Numbered from the stretch's first letter, positions 1 to 11,822 are shown. The stretch is DNA of 64,000 nucleotides from Metopolophium dirhodum (GCF_019925205.1 NC_083564.1:38416447-38480446), one strand, 5' to 3'. Notes: generated by a model not told the origin, from the sequence alone. A program made the numbers and translations.

Positions 1-2615
1 TTCTAAAATAAATAAATAATAATAATTTTAATATAGAAATATACCAAACATTCATGTTGTTTACAGCATATAATAACTAATAAGGTAATAAGGTACGAAA
101 CTATTTTCACTTGTTTGTTAGTTAAAGAAAGTTTAAACTAAAAAATTAATGGCGATTTGAAAATTTTTTCTTTATCTATAATAATATGGTGTAATAATGT
201 AATATTAATTAATAAATGAATATATGTTTTAGGAATTTCAACAAATATTTACATTACTCTGCACTTCAATATCAGCATTTTTTATTGTAACCAGTTCAAT
301 AATATGATTTTATATAAAAAAAATAAAAACAATTGTTATTTAATAACCCATTTTAATTCTTAAATTACTTATTAAGAATAAGTATTTACATTTTTAAACA
401 TTCAGCTAAAACAAAAATATACCAGTGTTAATTATTTATTGCTTGATTTGTATTAATATTTTTCTTAAGATATTTTAGAAATAACTAAGTACTAACACAT
501 AGATATAGGAATAATGTCTTATATTATTTAACTAGTTATAATAATGATAAAATAAATAGGTATATTATTTTTAAATTGAATAATTTATACAAGAATAATA
601 ACTAATTATATAAATACCAAAATAAAAATAAATATAAATAAATTTATGTTGAAATTTCAGTCAAGACCACATTTTAAACACATAAAATAATACGAAAATA
701 TAGAATGTAATTTATAAATAATATCTTAATACCATAGCCTCATACTTTTAAAAATAAAGAGTTTACTATAACATTATTATATTAAAACATAGATAATGTT
801 GAATTTACCTGTAAAATTTATATAGATAATTTCCAATTCTGAATTTGGTTATTAACTTTCTTCGTCCGGTTTAGGTATAATCTGTTAAATTGAGGAACAC
901 AGGATTACTTTTCTATAGTAAGAGAAGTAACCAGAATATATTCAATATATTTAACATTTTATACTTGAAATAGATATATAACCTAAAAAAAACTATAGAA
1001 AAAGAACTATTTCTATATTAAACATTTTGAAGAGTTAATAATTTTTGTTAAATTTATAGGCAACTATGTATAATGTTTATAAGTAATTGATATTTAAACT
1101 AATATTAATAAGATTAAATACACCTACTACAGGCCAATATGTTAATAACACAGACAGAGTCTAATTTGAAAGGTTTAGCAGAATCTAAAGAGTAAATGTA
1201 TACTTAATTGATTATAGAAAATAACTTTCTATAAAAAAAAAATAAACATAAAGTTCAAATTCTTTCAAATGTTTGATTAATAAAATATAATTCAGAATAC
1301 TAATAAAGTAAAAAGAAAATATACCAATTACCTTTAATAAATGCCTCCACCAGTAGGAAGTAGCCTATAATAAGTAGCCATATAGTACTCTGTCTTAGCG
1401 CACACAGAAGTTTGAGCGAATAGTAGGGCATTTACTCTGAAACATTTGTTTCCCTTCAGTATGTTATAATATTTTGTTTTAAACATTATTATTATTATTA
1501 TTATTAATTGCACTGACTAATATAGTATGTAATATCCAATTTGTAAAAATCCGATTGAAATAAATGTTCAGAATAACATTGCAATATTTGTTCTTCAATG
1601 ACCAATAACCGTACATTTTCTGAAAACAAATGGTTTTTCAAAACATGGTTGTCTGCAAACTAAACGATGTAGGTATTTATTTAATACAAATAGTGACATT
1701 TTATTTCTTCAATACAACAGACAATAAACACAAAATGGATAAAACATACTATACTCTACTAAACAAACTGAACGTAGGTACCTAATGGAACACAACATTG
1801 ATAAAAGCCAATCACTTGTATGGCATTTCTTTATTCTCCAGGCGTTGTTCAGTGCAAAAACAAATATTATCCGTCCTGAAAGCATTTATGAGTCAAAATA
1901 CTTGTTTCTTGCAAAATAATATGCAAAAGGATATTATTGAAAAATTTTGAAATATAAAACAGTGATATTTGATATAGTGTATTGATTATTATTAATATAT
2001 AATGAATACACAGTAAATATTTTTATTAGACTTAAACATCTTTCCAGCCCTTTAGGGTTCACACAAAAATGTAAAATACAACTACAAATGAATCTCAGAC
2101 ACCTAATGAAACATGTCAATAATACACAATATTAAATATATTAACTATAATAGTATTGTAAAAAATTATTTTATATATTTAATTTATTTGTAAGTCACAG
2201 TTTCTCACAAAATATTTTATGATTAATCAGTTTTAATTGTTTGTACCAGTATATAAAATACAAGAGTCCATTGTATTTTATACAAATTATGTTGTCAACA
2301 AAGTGTTTTATATTCAGCTCAGACACCTAATTCCAATTAAACATTAGGTATTATAATTAAGTTTTTTTTAACTAGGTATTATGATAACACAACAAATACA
2401 TGAATAATATATAGCATAATTATAATTATACAAAATTCGCAGTTGATTTAACTGAAATGGTGAACGCACTCGGTTCTTCATAATTTTTACAACCTTATAA
2501 TAGAAATAACATCTAAAATAATATAATATAATGCATGCCTAACATCTTATTAATAAAATGTCATACTGTAGTTACACTAGATGGAATTAACAATGTATTG
2601 TAATAACCTAATCTA
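1..2615. other. AT-rich 3' flank, no gene seen
   Basis: I see no coding region here. The stretch is AT-rich with short runs of A or T and an ATT microsatellite at about 1484-1505. It lies downstream of the TIAR gene on its strand, so part of it may be alternative long 3' UTR. The only ORF of note (61 codons, minus strand, 1934-2119) has no family resemblance and typical AT-driven composition. Confidence 0.5.
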
Positions 2616-2617
2616 GT

Positions 2618-2762
2618 ATTTATATATATATATTATATATATATATGTACGCATATACTATATATATATATCTTAAATATTGATATTGATTTACATAAAA
2701 TGTAAATAAAAAAATATATACACACACACATATATATATAAATATATATATATATAGGTATA
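2618..2762. repeat. AT / AC dinucleotide microsatellite cluster
   Basis: Several blocks of alternating TA, with one short CA run near 2718-2730, are separated by a few unique bases. This is simple-sequence DNA just beyond the TIAR 3' end. It is expected to be length-polymorphic and has no coding content. Confidence 0.85.
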
Positions 2763-2872
2763 TATTAATTATTAAAGACGGGGGACAAAATTATATAAAA
2801 AAGTTTAACTTACAATAGGGCCGTAAATGTGCTATAAATAATGGAACAGCGGGTTAAATTAAATTTATAATT

Positions 2873-2878
2873 TTTATT
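2873..2878 (-). terminator. Candidate poly(A) signal of TIAR gene
   Basis: AATAAA reads on the minus strand (TTTATT on the plus strand), about 112 nt beyond the TIAR stop codon. It is a plausible short-3'UTR cleavage signal. The flank is so AT-rich that further AATAAA hexamers occur downstream, so the site actually used cannot be decided from sequence. Confidence 0.4.
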
Positions 2879-2989
2879 TTCATACATCTGTTTTCTAATA
2901 TTTTAGTATTTTTTTTAGATTTATATACAGAGCACAAATGAGAAAACTTATAAGATTTCAACACTTAAAGAAATCTATTTTATCGGTTG

Positions 2990-4156
2990 TCACTGACTTT
3001 GATACTGCATTGAGTAAACTCCAGCTTGCATATTGGCTGGTGTTGACATCTGTTGTCCATTAGCAGCTTGTCCTGTTCCATTACCCATTTGATAAGCAGT
3101 GGCATTCGCCATCTGATATGGATATCCAGTATATTGACTGTATGCAGCAGCACCACCATAGCTAGCGGCTTGCATACCCTGCACATATTGGCCTTGCATT
3201 TGAGCATATGGGTACCAGTAATTCATTCCTTGATTATATGCCATATTATATGAGTATTGACCAGTAGTATCTGTACTTGCTGCGGCCTGCGCAGCTAGAT
3301 TAGCTGCACTGTTTGGGTCCCCTGACTCTTTACCCCAGAAACATTTAACGGGGTGTCCGTTTATTTCTGTATTGTGTACAGCTTCAATAGCGGTTGTAGC
3401 CGCTTCTTTTGTTGAAAATTTAATAAATGCATATCCTTTATCTCGGAATGCTCGAATTTCAACAATTGTGCCAAAGCGTGAAAACACCTGTTCAACTAGC
3501 TCTTCTGTTAAGCCTTCAACAATACCTCCACAGTATACTGTACAGTTTGTTGGACTGGACTGATTATAGACATCATCAAATGTCACGGCTCGATAACCAC
3601 TGTACTTGTTTGGGGCCCTAGGTGGAGGTGGTTTTCTTGTTGACCAATTTGTCCTGATACTCCGACTACCCAACCATTGACCATTCATAGAATTAATAGC
3701 ATTTTCAGCATCAGATTTTTTTACAAATGATACAAAAGCGTATCCTTTAGACTTTAAAGTCTGAGGGTCGCGTACAATACGACAGTTGGAAATCTCCCCG
3801 AATGGCGCAAATGCCTCTTTTAGAGTGTGTGTTTCAATTTCAGGGCTTAGATCCCCAACGAATATATGATAATGGTTGCTTGTGTCAAGCTTAGGCTGAT
3901 TGCCAGGTGTTGTGGCCCAATTGACTTTCATCTCTTTGTCTAAGAAGAGTCGACCATTCATTGCGGCTAGTGCTGTAGCCGCGCCCGAATGAGTGTCGAA
4001 TTCAAGAAACGCATAAGGATCACTGCCTGGCTCACGTATTACCTTGCATGCATTTACTGGACCAATGTTAGTGAACAATGCACATAGCAACTCTTCGGTG
4101 ACTGATGGGTCTAAATTACCAACATATAGGGTACGAGGATTGCTCTCGTCACTCAT
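2990..4156 (-). CDS. Rox8: TIA-1/TIAR-family RNA-binding protein (three RRMs)
   Basis: This complete 388-codon ORF encodes a TIA-1/TIAR protein, a nuclear-cytoplasmic regulator that binds U-rich RNA, promotes 5' splice-site choice, represses translation and nucleates stress granules (known for the family). RRM1 spans about residues 8-83 (RNP2 LYVGNL at 10-15, RNP1 DPYAFLEF at 46-53). RRM2 spans about 97-175 (IFVGDL 98-103, KGYAFVSF 137-144). RRM3 spans about 205-277 (VYCGGI 207-212, KGYAFIKF 240-247). The linker WSTRKPPPPR and the NQSSPTNCTVYCGG segment before RRM3 are family hallmarks, as is VKCFWGKE after RRM3. Residues about 290-388 are rich in Gln, Tyr, Ala, Asn, Gly and Met, like the prion-like tail of TIA proteins. 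The length matches human TIA1/TIAR (about 375-386). The start is chosen because MSDES precedes RRM1 closely and has A at -3. The coding region has no intron, which is unusual against vertebrate orthologues. Identity is near certain; the symbol is given by orthology to the single fly gene. Confidence 0.96.
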   Translation of the reverse strand: MSDESNPRTLYVGNLDPSVTEELLCALFTNIGPVNACKVIREPGSDPYAFLEFDTHSGAATALAAMNGRLFLDKEMKVNWATTPGNQPKLDTSNHYHIFVGDLSPEIETHTLKEAFAPFGEISNCRIVRDPQTLKSKGYAFVSFVKKSDAENAINSMNGQWLGSRSIRTNWSTRKPPPPRAPNKYSGYRAVTFDDVYNQSSPTNCTVYCGGIVEGLTEELVEQVFSRFGTIVEIRAFRDKGYAFIKFSTKEAATTAIEAVHNTEINGHPVKCFWGKESGDPNSAANLAAQAAASTDTTGQYSYNMAYNQGMNYWYPYAQMQGQYVQGMQAASYGGAAAYSQYTGYPYQMANATAYQMGNGTGQAANGQQMSTPANMQAGVYSMQYQSQ

Positions 4157-4162
4157 TTTAAA

Positions 4163-4258
4163 CTGTTACTTCTATCGGTTTTTTTTTAATTTTAATAACA
4201 ATATAATACTTCGTACGTGTTTCAATAGCAAACGTATTTAAAGTGTTGGTTTACTCAC
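4163..4258 (-). other. Possible 5' UTR intron of TIAR gene
   Basis: On the minus strand a strong donor (GTGAGTAA, at 4258) is followed 96 nt later by an acceptor-like AACAG (ending 4163), seven bases before the ATG. The polypyrimidine tract before this AG is poor and mostly A, so the call is tentative. If real, the intron separates a GC-richer leader exon from the single coding exon, which would argue against the gene being a recent processed retrocopy. Confidence 0.35.
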
Positions 4259-5090
4259 AGACTGTTAAGCGTTTGTTGACGAAACAGACGACTCGTCTTG
4301 GAGCGGTTGCACAAACAATGGACGGGCGTATCGTTTTATCCGTTTCGGAAAAACCAAATTGAAACGTAGGCGATTCACCGAACGCCGGCAAGACTCGGCG
4401 GAAAAGTGCGATTTAGATACTTAAAGAACAAGCAAACGAAAACAAAAAAAATAATAATAATAATCAAAACACGATTCACTAACGCCTAACGAGATACACC
4501 ATTTTATTTTCAGGAAAAAATATACGTAAAGCGAAAAAGTTCACGTAAATAATGAAAGGTTAAAAAAAATGTTCGTATCACCACTTTTTACAGTGTAGGC
4601 GAAATCGGCGCGTCCAGTTGCCGGCACTGGTTACCGGCGGACGACGACGACGAACCGGCCGCGTTTTCGTCCGCCAACAATGACGTTGGTGGTGATGTTG
4701 TGGTAGGAGGTGTGGGTCAAAATCGTGTAGCGACAAGCCGTCCGCGAATTTCCCCGAAGTGGGGTACGTCGTTAGGGAGAACGCCGCCGCGTCGTGAGAC
4801 AATTTGGTTCTTCCGGCGAGGCGGCACTGCGACCGGCGCTGACGTAACGCTCAGCGACCGACCGTGTACAACACGACCACTGTGTGTCTGTGTGCGGCGC
4901 GCACAGATAGTGCAGCTGTAATGCTGTTAAATATGGCGGCAAAGTACGAACACAACCTCTTCATTCGCCGCCGCTACCGCAGAAGCCTACTTATGACTTT
5001 TGTCTTATGTGTTCTCGTTCGAATGGTTGTTCGGTGTTTAATTGTTCAGTTGTTCATTTTGTCACTCGTTCTTCGTTACTAGCTGGCAAT
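4259..5090 (-). promoter_or_regulatory. GC-richer promoter / 5' leader region of TIAR
   Basis: This block is far richer in G, C and CpG than its surroundings and lies immediately upstream of the TIAR start. It contains a GC-rich stretch at about 4590-4900 and an ATATGGCGGC motif at about 4932-4941 that resembles a YY1/Pho site. Short ORFs on both strands here reflect the base composition only. Promoter function is inferred from position and composition; no TATA box is evident. Confidence 0.5.
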
Positions 5091-5135
5091 AGTAAAAACG
5101 ATTTTTGTTTATTTTGTCATGCACTGTTTTGTACT

Positions 5136-5178
5136 TGATTATTATTATTATTATTATTGAGTCGTCGTCGTCGTCGCC
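5136..5178. repeat. ATT and GTC trinucleotide microsatellites
   Basis: About seven ATT/TTA units are followed directly by a short run of GTC/TCG units. This is simple-sequence DNA at the edge of the GC-richer TIAR upstream region. Confidence 0.8.
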
Positions 5179-6235
5179 TTATAGGTATTTACCCGACGTG
5201 TACCTAATACCTATGACGTGTTTGACGCTGTTGAGCTGTTTTACACTTTTACAACCTCGCTGAATAATATTATGTTTATTGTATTAATAATATTCATCAC
5301 CGTTACCGTTTTCGACTTGTTGTTTCAAGTCGGGGTTCCAATAGCTGTCCGCGCCTATTTCTTTTAAGAGATTATAAATAAAAATAAATTATTTCTTTTC
5401 CACTAGTATCAGTTTTTCCTAATGTGTAAAAACGCCGGCGAAAAAAATTCCAAGTTCGAATATTTTTAAAAAATATTAATTATTTAGATACGTATACAAC
5501 ATAGACATATAAATAAATATTATTAATATGTCTATACAACTACTACAGTCTACAGGTGTTTATTCTAACGGTTTTTATTTTGCATACCAGCACTCCAATA
5601 AATAATAATATATATACCTACCTAAATATTAAAAATTTGACCGGCAGTGTTTGTCCATAATAATTATAGGCAGTAGGCACAAAATGTTTGCTGAACTAGT
5701 GGTAGCCAGTAGATTAAGTGGCCTAACCAGATGTCTATTATCGCTGACCGCGTCGACGCATCATGATCTTTTAATATATAAAATTTATATATTAATGTAC
5801 ATATTTTTAATATATTCAATATACAAAACTGCCTCAAGAAAATTACTTCTAATTAATTTATTAATTATATTAAGTCTATATTAAAATATATATTTTAAGT
5901 TTGAATTGTCACACATTACCTATACTTTGATCAGTACCTAGGGTTATTTCAGTTTTTGAGATGGGGCGGGGGAAAAATTTTTGATCGGCTCATAATAAAA
6001 CTGAAAATAAACCGCTCGCTAAAAACTGCATTACATTACAATTGCATTTTTATCACAATACAAATAGAATTCTTACATAATTTTATACTTACTGGTTACT
6101 ATCATAGTCAGGTGTTACCCATTTTTTTTTTAGAGATACAACAATGACGAAATAATTAATACATAATATATAGAGGGATACCTAAATATATTACCTATTA
6201 GCTACTACTACTATATGAAGGCCCAAAACTAGCCC
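5179..6235. other. Intergenic, nothing recognised
   Basis: AT-rich unique sequence with no coding exon that I can support. The 63- and 77-codon plus-strand ORFs here have low-complexity, Ile/Leu/Tyr/Lys-heavy translations typical of chance ORFs in AT-rich DNA. Confidence 0.4.
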
Positions 6236-6240
6236 ATATC

Positions 6241-6430
6241 AGGGCCGGCAGCGGCCTGCTTAAGGCCGTATCTGTGGGGGTGGGGGTCTACAGGGTCTGG
6301 ACCCCCCCCCCAAAATGTTTACAATATCCATGTTATGGACCACCCTGAAAAAAAATTCTGGATATAGCCTTGGGCCCGCTAATACCAAGGGAGGGCAAAT
6401 GCCCACCCTGCCATCCCCACTGATTTTTTT
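6241..6430. repeat. Degenerate transposon-derived repeat with poly-C/poly-G tracts
   Basis: A GC-rich island in AT-rich DNA begins CAGGGCCGGCAGCGG and contains GGGGGTGGGGG and a run of about ten C after GGGTCTGGA. It ends with CCCACCCTGCCATCCCCACTG. CAGGGCC and CAGTGGGG (reverse complement of the right end) resemble hAT-type termini, but the flanks show no matching 8-bp duplication. I therefore read it as one or more decayed element pieces rather than an intact element. Confidence 0.4.
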
Positions 6431-6598
6431 ACGTTTTACGTTTTGAATTTTGAATTAATTTGCAGGATGTAGTGCATTTTTTGAGATTTTAAATTCAGTT
6501 TTTAATGTTTTTTACTAAATAAAATTCACAGCCATAATTATAAAAATGTATGCAAATTAAATTAATTTTTCTTTTTAAAGTCATCTAATAGGTATGTA

Positions 6599-6789
6599 CA
6601 GTGAAACTCTCATATTACTGTCTCATGGCCTCATGAGCCACAAAAAAAATTGGTATAACGGAGAATTTCATAAAATAGAATTAAATACATTTGGTTCTAA
6701 TTTGGTTTGGTTCTCAAAACTATTTAGCTAAACAGAAAATGTTGTTAGTTGGAAGTTCGTTATATACTTATAATATGGAAGTTTCCCTG
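6599..6789. mobile_element. pogo-like (Tc1/mariner) MITE with TA target sites
   Basis: Terminal inverted repeats are CAGTGAAACTCTCATATTA on the left and CAGGGAAACTTCCATATTA (reverse complement of the right end). They are flanked on both sides by TA (6597-6598 and 6790-6791). The 191-bp interior has no coding capacity, so it would need transposase in trans. CAGT termini and TA duplications fit the pogo/Tigger branch of Tc1/mariner. Two diverged relatives occur at 47255 and 49152. Confidence 0.75.
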
Positions 6790-7115
6790 TATTTATACTA
6801 GAAATATGTAATTAGATACAGTGGAAACTTATTTTTCACCATATGTATTTAATAAATTAATAATATATGGATAATTGATAAGTCTGATAGTCTATCTTGA
6901 GTCTTGACTAATGATATGGTACGTGTACAAGATTCTTAATTATTATTTAAGATAATCATGAGCTTCGGGGGGCTGGCATTTAAATTCAGGGTGCTATAGA
7001 TAAGCACTTATGCACTCCTGTGATTTGCGCTAGTACTTAAAGTCATAACTCGGTAATTTATAAAAAAAACATGAATTCCCTATTTTCTTAACTAGAAATA
7101 AATAAATAATTTTAG

Positions 7116-7496
7116 ATTCTCAGCCGAGCGAGGAAGATAGTGGTTTTACAATGGTGTTTTTTTTTAAATTTTTATATCCTGTATACAAAATATCTACCAG
7201 AAGGAGTGCTTAGGTTTCAACATATAGTACCTTATCTTTTAAAAAATTGGATCAAGATGGTACTTTAGAAATGTCATTTTTCGATTTCCTCAATAGTTAT
7301 TTAATGCCACAGGAAAAACTACCGACAAATTACGAAAACCGCTAAAAATGGGATTTTAATTTCTAACGCTTTGTTTATCACCATAGAAACAAATAAAAAA
7401 TAATAATACCTATTATAATATGAATTCAACTAATACAGGATATAATAAATAATAACAATATCCAGACTGACAAACCGTCTCCGCTCAGAATCTTTT
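7116..7496. mobile_element. Inverted-repeat element ending in AGATTCTNAGC
   Basis: The left end reads AGATTCTCAGCCGAGCGA. The reverse complement of the right end reads AGATTCTGAGCGGAGACG. The two ends are therefore inverted copies about 370 bp apart. The flanks share only a TTTT run, so the boundary and any target duplication are uncertain. The interior has no ORF. I recall such ends as common in aphid genomic DNA, but cannot assign a superfamily. Confidence 0.45.
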
Positions 7497-7852
7497 TAAC
7501 ACTTTTCTTAAGTTTTTTCTTATACAATGATATTATATCATTGAATTAAAGTTTAATACAATCCTTTATACATTGACCCACATTGTAACCTACTGTACAG
7601 CAGAGCAACATCCACTTACCCACTATTTAATTATAAGTGTATAACAATAACATATATTTTTTCTTAAATACCTTATAAGTAGGACGTAGGTCGTATAGGT
7701 ATTAGGTAGGTTAGGTTAGTTTAGCAATAGTTTAACATATCAGAAAAAGTTTAAAATGAACGAATAACCCATTATCTGCGCCTAACGATAAAATATTTAT
7801 AAAAGGGATTTTTTGGAGTTAGATTAAACTAATACAATTTAGGTACCAAAAT

Positions 7853-8700
7853 CAGTGGCGGATTTAGGGGGGGGGGGGTGCTTGGGAGCTAAATCACCCA
7901 CCGTTCCGCATATTGAACTTTTTTTTTTTATTATAAATTACTTAGATATCAGCTGGTATCAAGTAGAACTAAACGTATTAATTGTAGAATACTACCAAAA
8001 AATCAGGGCTTGAAACCGGTTACCGGAATTTTTGGGGACCCTTTAATCGGTTACCGTTATTATAAACCTATTTGTACTCCCGGTTATCGTGACAATTTTT
8101 CAACTAACATAAAACGTTAGAATAACGTTATAATATGTTTTAACCAGTTAAGAACCGATTTCCGGTATTTATAAATACCGACTACCGGTACGTATGAACT
8201 ATAATAATATTATGTTTAATTTATTTTAGCTACATAAATGATTATACGCTCGTAGCTATTAATGGTTTAATAAATGATAACTTCTTAAAACTATTCTTAA
8301 ATCATACTATTATATCTTCGTTTTTTCCATAGTCTAAATTCTTGTAATAATAATTCAAATAATTGGTATTCTACATTTATATTTCCAACCTACCTATAAC
8401 ATAAAATATCGTTGGTTGGTAATGACGGTACTCGATAGTCGATACTCGATAGTCCCGGTCTCCTGCATCGTATATTGTACTGGGAAATCTAAATATAGCT
8501 TGATTCCTGTAACAACACGAATATTGTACAAAGTATACAGGTACAAAGGTACAACGGATTAAATTAATAACGGTTTCAAGCCCTGCAAAAAATAGGTGAA
8601 ATTTGTTTTTACCTCAAAGTGGCCGAAGTAGATAAGTACCTACCTAAGACGCTTTATTATCAATATTTCACCCCCCAAAAAAATCTTAGATCATCCACTG
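7853..8700. mobile_element. hAT-type non-autonomous element (outer, interrupted)
   Basis: The left end is CAGTGGCGGATTTAGG. The right end, read inward on the other strand, is CAGTGGATGATCTAAG. Both flanks carry the identical 8-bp duplication ACCAAAAT (7845-7852 and 8701-8708), the hallmark of hAT insertion. The element is interrupted at 8004-8585 by a second hAT MITE. Without that insert and its duplicated 8 bp it would be about 258 bp. It contains a long G run at about 7867-7879 and has no coding capacity. Confidence 0.85.
8004..8585. mobile_element. hAT-type MITE nested inside another hAT element
   Basis: The left terminus is CAGGGCTTGAAACCGG; the right terminus read inward is CAGGGCTTGAAACCGTTA. 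The flanks are a perfect 8-bp duplication CAAAAAAT (7996-8003 and 8586-8593). The 582-bp interior contains ACCGGT-rich subterminal motifs (several copies of GGTTACCG or TACCGG) and no ORF. It is younger than the surrounding element because it interrupts it. Confidence 0.88.
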
Positions 8701-8708
8701 ACCAAAAT

Positions 8709-11390
8709 AATAATTACCTATAATTTATAACATAATGTGATTTCTAAGGTGGATTGATCAATAATCTTTGATACTTTCTATGTTGTACCTACACCTATCA
8801 ATAATGTTTTGAATATTTTACATTCATAAAAATTATTAAATTTATATCAACCTAATTTAATTTTAAAAAGAGTTTATACTTTAACAACCACTCTGCATGA
8901 TAGGATCATAATTAATATGTTTAAGTACCTACCTATTATTATTGGAACCTTGCAGATAGTCTCGTTTTAAATAAAACTATATAAAATACAAATCTGTGGT
9001 ATGGTATGCGTTAATATGTTACATACTTATACATCCATCTTGAAATATGTTTTTATAATATTAGAGTTATTACTTTTAACTTCTACCTGTTATAAGTGGT
9101 ATCAATATTTATAGATATTAATTTTAAAGATAATATAATAAATTAATAAGGGGTTAATTTAATTTAATTGCTTTTTGCAAAACCATGTATTATAACACGA
9201 TTCTTATAGGTAAGAACTTGTTTTGTTTTATTTGAACAAAATATGAAATACCTAGGTAAATAATTAAACTTAAATTTAATATTAATTAAGTAGTAATAAT
9301 ATTATTTTTACTAAGTGTGGTGCTATAAATTTGGGTATCTTCTTACATATTATATACCTGTCGAGCATCTATTTTATAATTTATTATTTTTCGGATGGGT
9401 GATACATCATACATGACTATTAGATGGTATTATAAGTGTCGAAAAAAAATAGAATAGAAATCCTAAAATCTTGAAACAATGATATTATATAATAATATAA
9501 TATATTAATGATTATAAATTGTTATTAAAATTACCAATTGTAATGGAAGAAATTTTATTTACAATAAATTACAATGAATTTCATTGAAATATAATAGTAC
9601 ATCACATATTCAAAAGGCATAGGTACAATAATATGCATTTATGTTAATAATAAAATAATAATAATACATAAATTCATATAATATTAAATTTAAAATCAAA
9701 ATAAATAACGACAAAAATAAGTTGTATTTAAATTTACTGAATAAATATATTATACATAATACATAAATAATATCAAGGGCTAAATTAAAATACATATAGG
9801 TAGTATAAATAAAATATAAAAGGCGATTGGACGATTAGGTAGGTACCTATCAATTTAAGCACAACTTATTTTCATTGAGTAAAATACAGAGTTCCAACAA
9901 GCAACAGTAAGTTGTAGTCTACGTGAACATAATTTTACATATTCCAATAAAAATAATAATAATATGTTCATTTCCCAAACGACTTTATAGAACGTAATAT
10001 TGTATTTAATAATTTAAAATATTACATTTTACATTTGCAATTTGTAATTACATATATTTATATGAACACAATGTCATTTTAATATCGCATTATTACTTAG
10101 ACATTTAATATTATACATAGGGTTTGGGCGAGGTAAACAATAAATTAAGTTTGACATTAAATATTTTTCATTAACTTTACATTAATTCGTATGACACAAA
10201 CCTAACGGACATTAATTACCATAATCATTCGTAATTTAAATTAAGTTTATTGTTAGTTTTTGTATTTAATTTTGCTTGGTTTCGATAATAGTTTCGATAT
10301 AGATAATGATAGACATTCCGTGAATATAATATCAACATTATATGCATTGACTGTTGAAAGAAAGTAATGCAATTTTATTTAATCAAACTGTAGTGTTTTG
10401 CATTTTATGATTTATTATGAAATAAATACATTGTAATAAAACCAATAATTGCAAACCTAATTGCAAACTTTATATTGTATATTTTGGATCTACCTATTGA
10501 AGATACATATTACCTGAGTTATATTTTTGATATGTGTTGTGTTTCATGTCCCTAGCTATTAACGATAACAAAATATGTAAAATTGTATATTTTTTCTTTT
10601 TATTGATTGATGAATTTATGCATGAATAATAATTATTATATTATTGTACCTATACACTATAGGTAGGCAGGGTAAATGATCTATCAAAAATATCAAGTAT
10701 GACAGAAATTTTTTTTAATCTTCACAACTTGAAGTACAAATTTTCAAACATATCAAAGAAGAAGTAATTATGAACGAGAAGAACAACTGAAATAATTAAA
10801 ATCTATCAATGTAGGCCATTTTAAATATGAATCATTAGCTTATTAGTTATTTACTTATCTTAGAACCTATTAGACATTAGTATTCGACGGCTTAAAAAAA
10901 AGTACTATTATCTTACAGTTATTAGTATTATCAGGGGATATAACAATAATAATAACACAATACCAATAAATACAATAGAAACAAATAAATAAGTTGAACT
11001 TAAGTTAAAATAGTTAGGTACTATAATATTAACAATTGTTTGATTATAATATTATATTATTATTATTTATAAAGTGAAAACATTGAAGTATCCAATAGGA
11101 AGAACAATTGGACACACTTTTTAGATTACCCTGTAGCAAACAGAATTATTATAATTGTTAAGTATTAGTAACTTAACAATGACGATATAAATATCATATT
11201 GTATGACTACATTATTACTGTGAAAGAAATAAATTGAAATTTTTTTTTTATCTCATGTAATAAATATTATTCCAGCAAACTCTATTAAACATCAATAAAT
11301 CGATAAAAATACATAATAATATTTTATTTTAAGCCAATTATTATGGGTCTTATAAAATTACGTGTGGTATTTAGGCACACAAAAAACTAT
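8709..11390. other. AT-rich intergenic DNA between the two genes
   Basis: Nothing coding is recognised. ATT and AAT runs and short A/T homopolymers dominate. The 61-codon minus-strand ORF at 9610-9795 translates to Tyr/Ile/Leu/Phe-rich sequence with no family pattern. Confidence 0.4.
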
Positions 11391-11394
11391 ATAA

Positions 11395-11745
11395 CAATAA
11401 TGGTAGACCAATATGGTTAGGTACGGAAGTACGGTATGGAGTATACAGATAGACGCGTTTCCGGCGGTGGTGTGTGGCATATTATAGTAATATAGTATAA
11501 TATTATTGTTTATTATAACGATGCGATTGTTTCCGGTTCGCGTACATCATATTATATCCAATCGACGGCCGTACAGCAATCATTGTTAAAATAACGTCAG
11601 CGTATAACGTTTTATTCTGTTGTCTCTGTCTGCCACTTACAAAACAATTACAAAACAGATCTTCGCAAGCAGTTCTCACTTTATTGCCAAACTGCAGTTC
11701 ACACATAATATTATAAGGTTTTACAACCAATTAAATAAGTGCACC
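11395..11745 (-). other. GC-richer block, possibly distal KChIP 3' UTR
   Basis: This block is of higher complexity than its neighbours. It contains a 75-codon minus-strand ORF (11503-11730) with no recognised family. It sits about 400-700 nt beyond the KChIP stop on the same strand, so a distal 3' UTR is the simplest reading. The candidate proximal poly(A) signal at 11817 would leave it outside the transcript. Confidence 0.25.
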
Positions 11746-11816
11746 GAGAAGGCGGGTGGCATTTACTAAACGTAGGTATATAGAGATAAATATTGCGATA
11801 GTGCCCCTTCCCCTCA

Positions 11817-11822
11817 TTTATT
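11817..11822 (-). terminator. Candidate poly(A) signal of KChIP gene
   Basis: AATAAA on the minus strand, about 306 nt after the KChIP stop codon, next to a GC-rich GAGGGGAAGGGGC tract. It is plausible by distance only. Confidence 0.3.

Noticed and set aside
3053..3621. Plus-strand ORFs and a second minus-strand frame within the TIAR gene
   Set aside because: They are out-of-frame shadows of a well-supported conserved coding sequence.
11503..11730. 75-codon minus-strand ORF downstream of KChIP
   Set aside because: No recognised family; more likely 3' UTR or flanking DNA.
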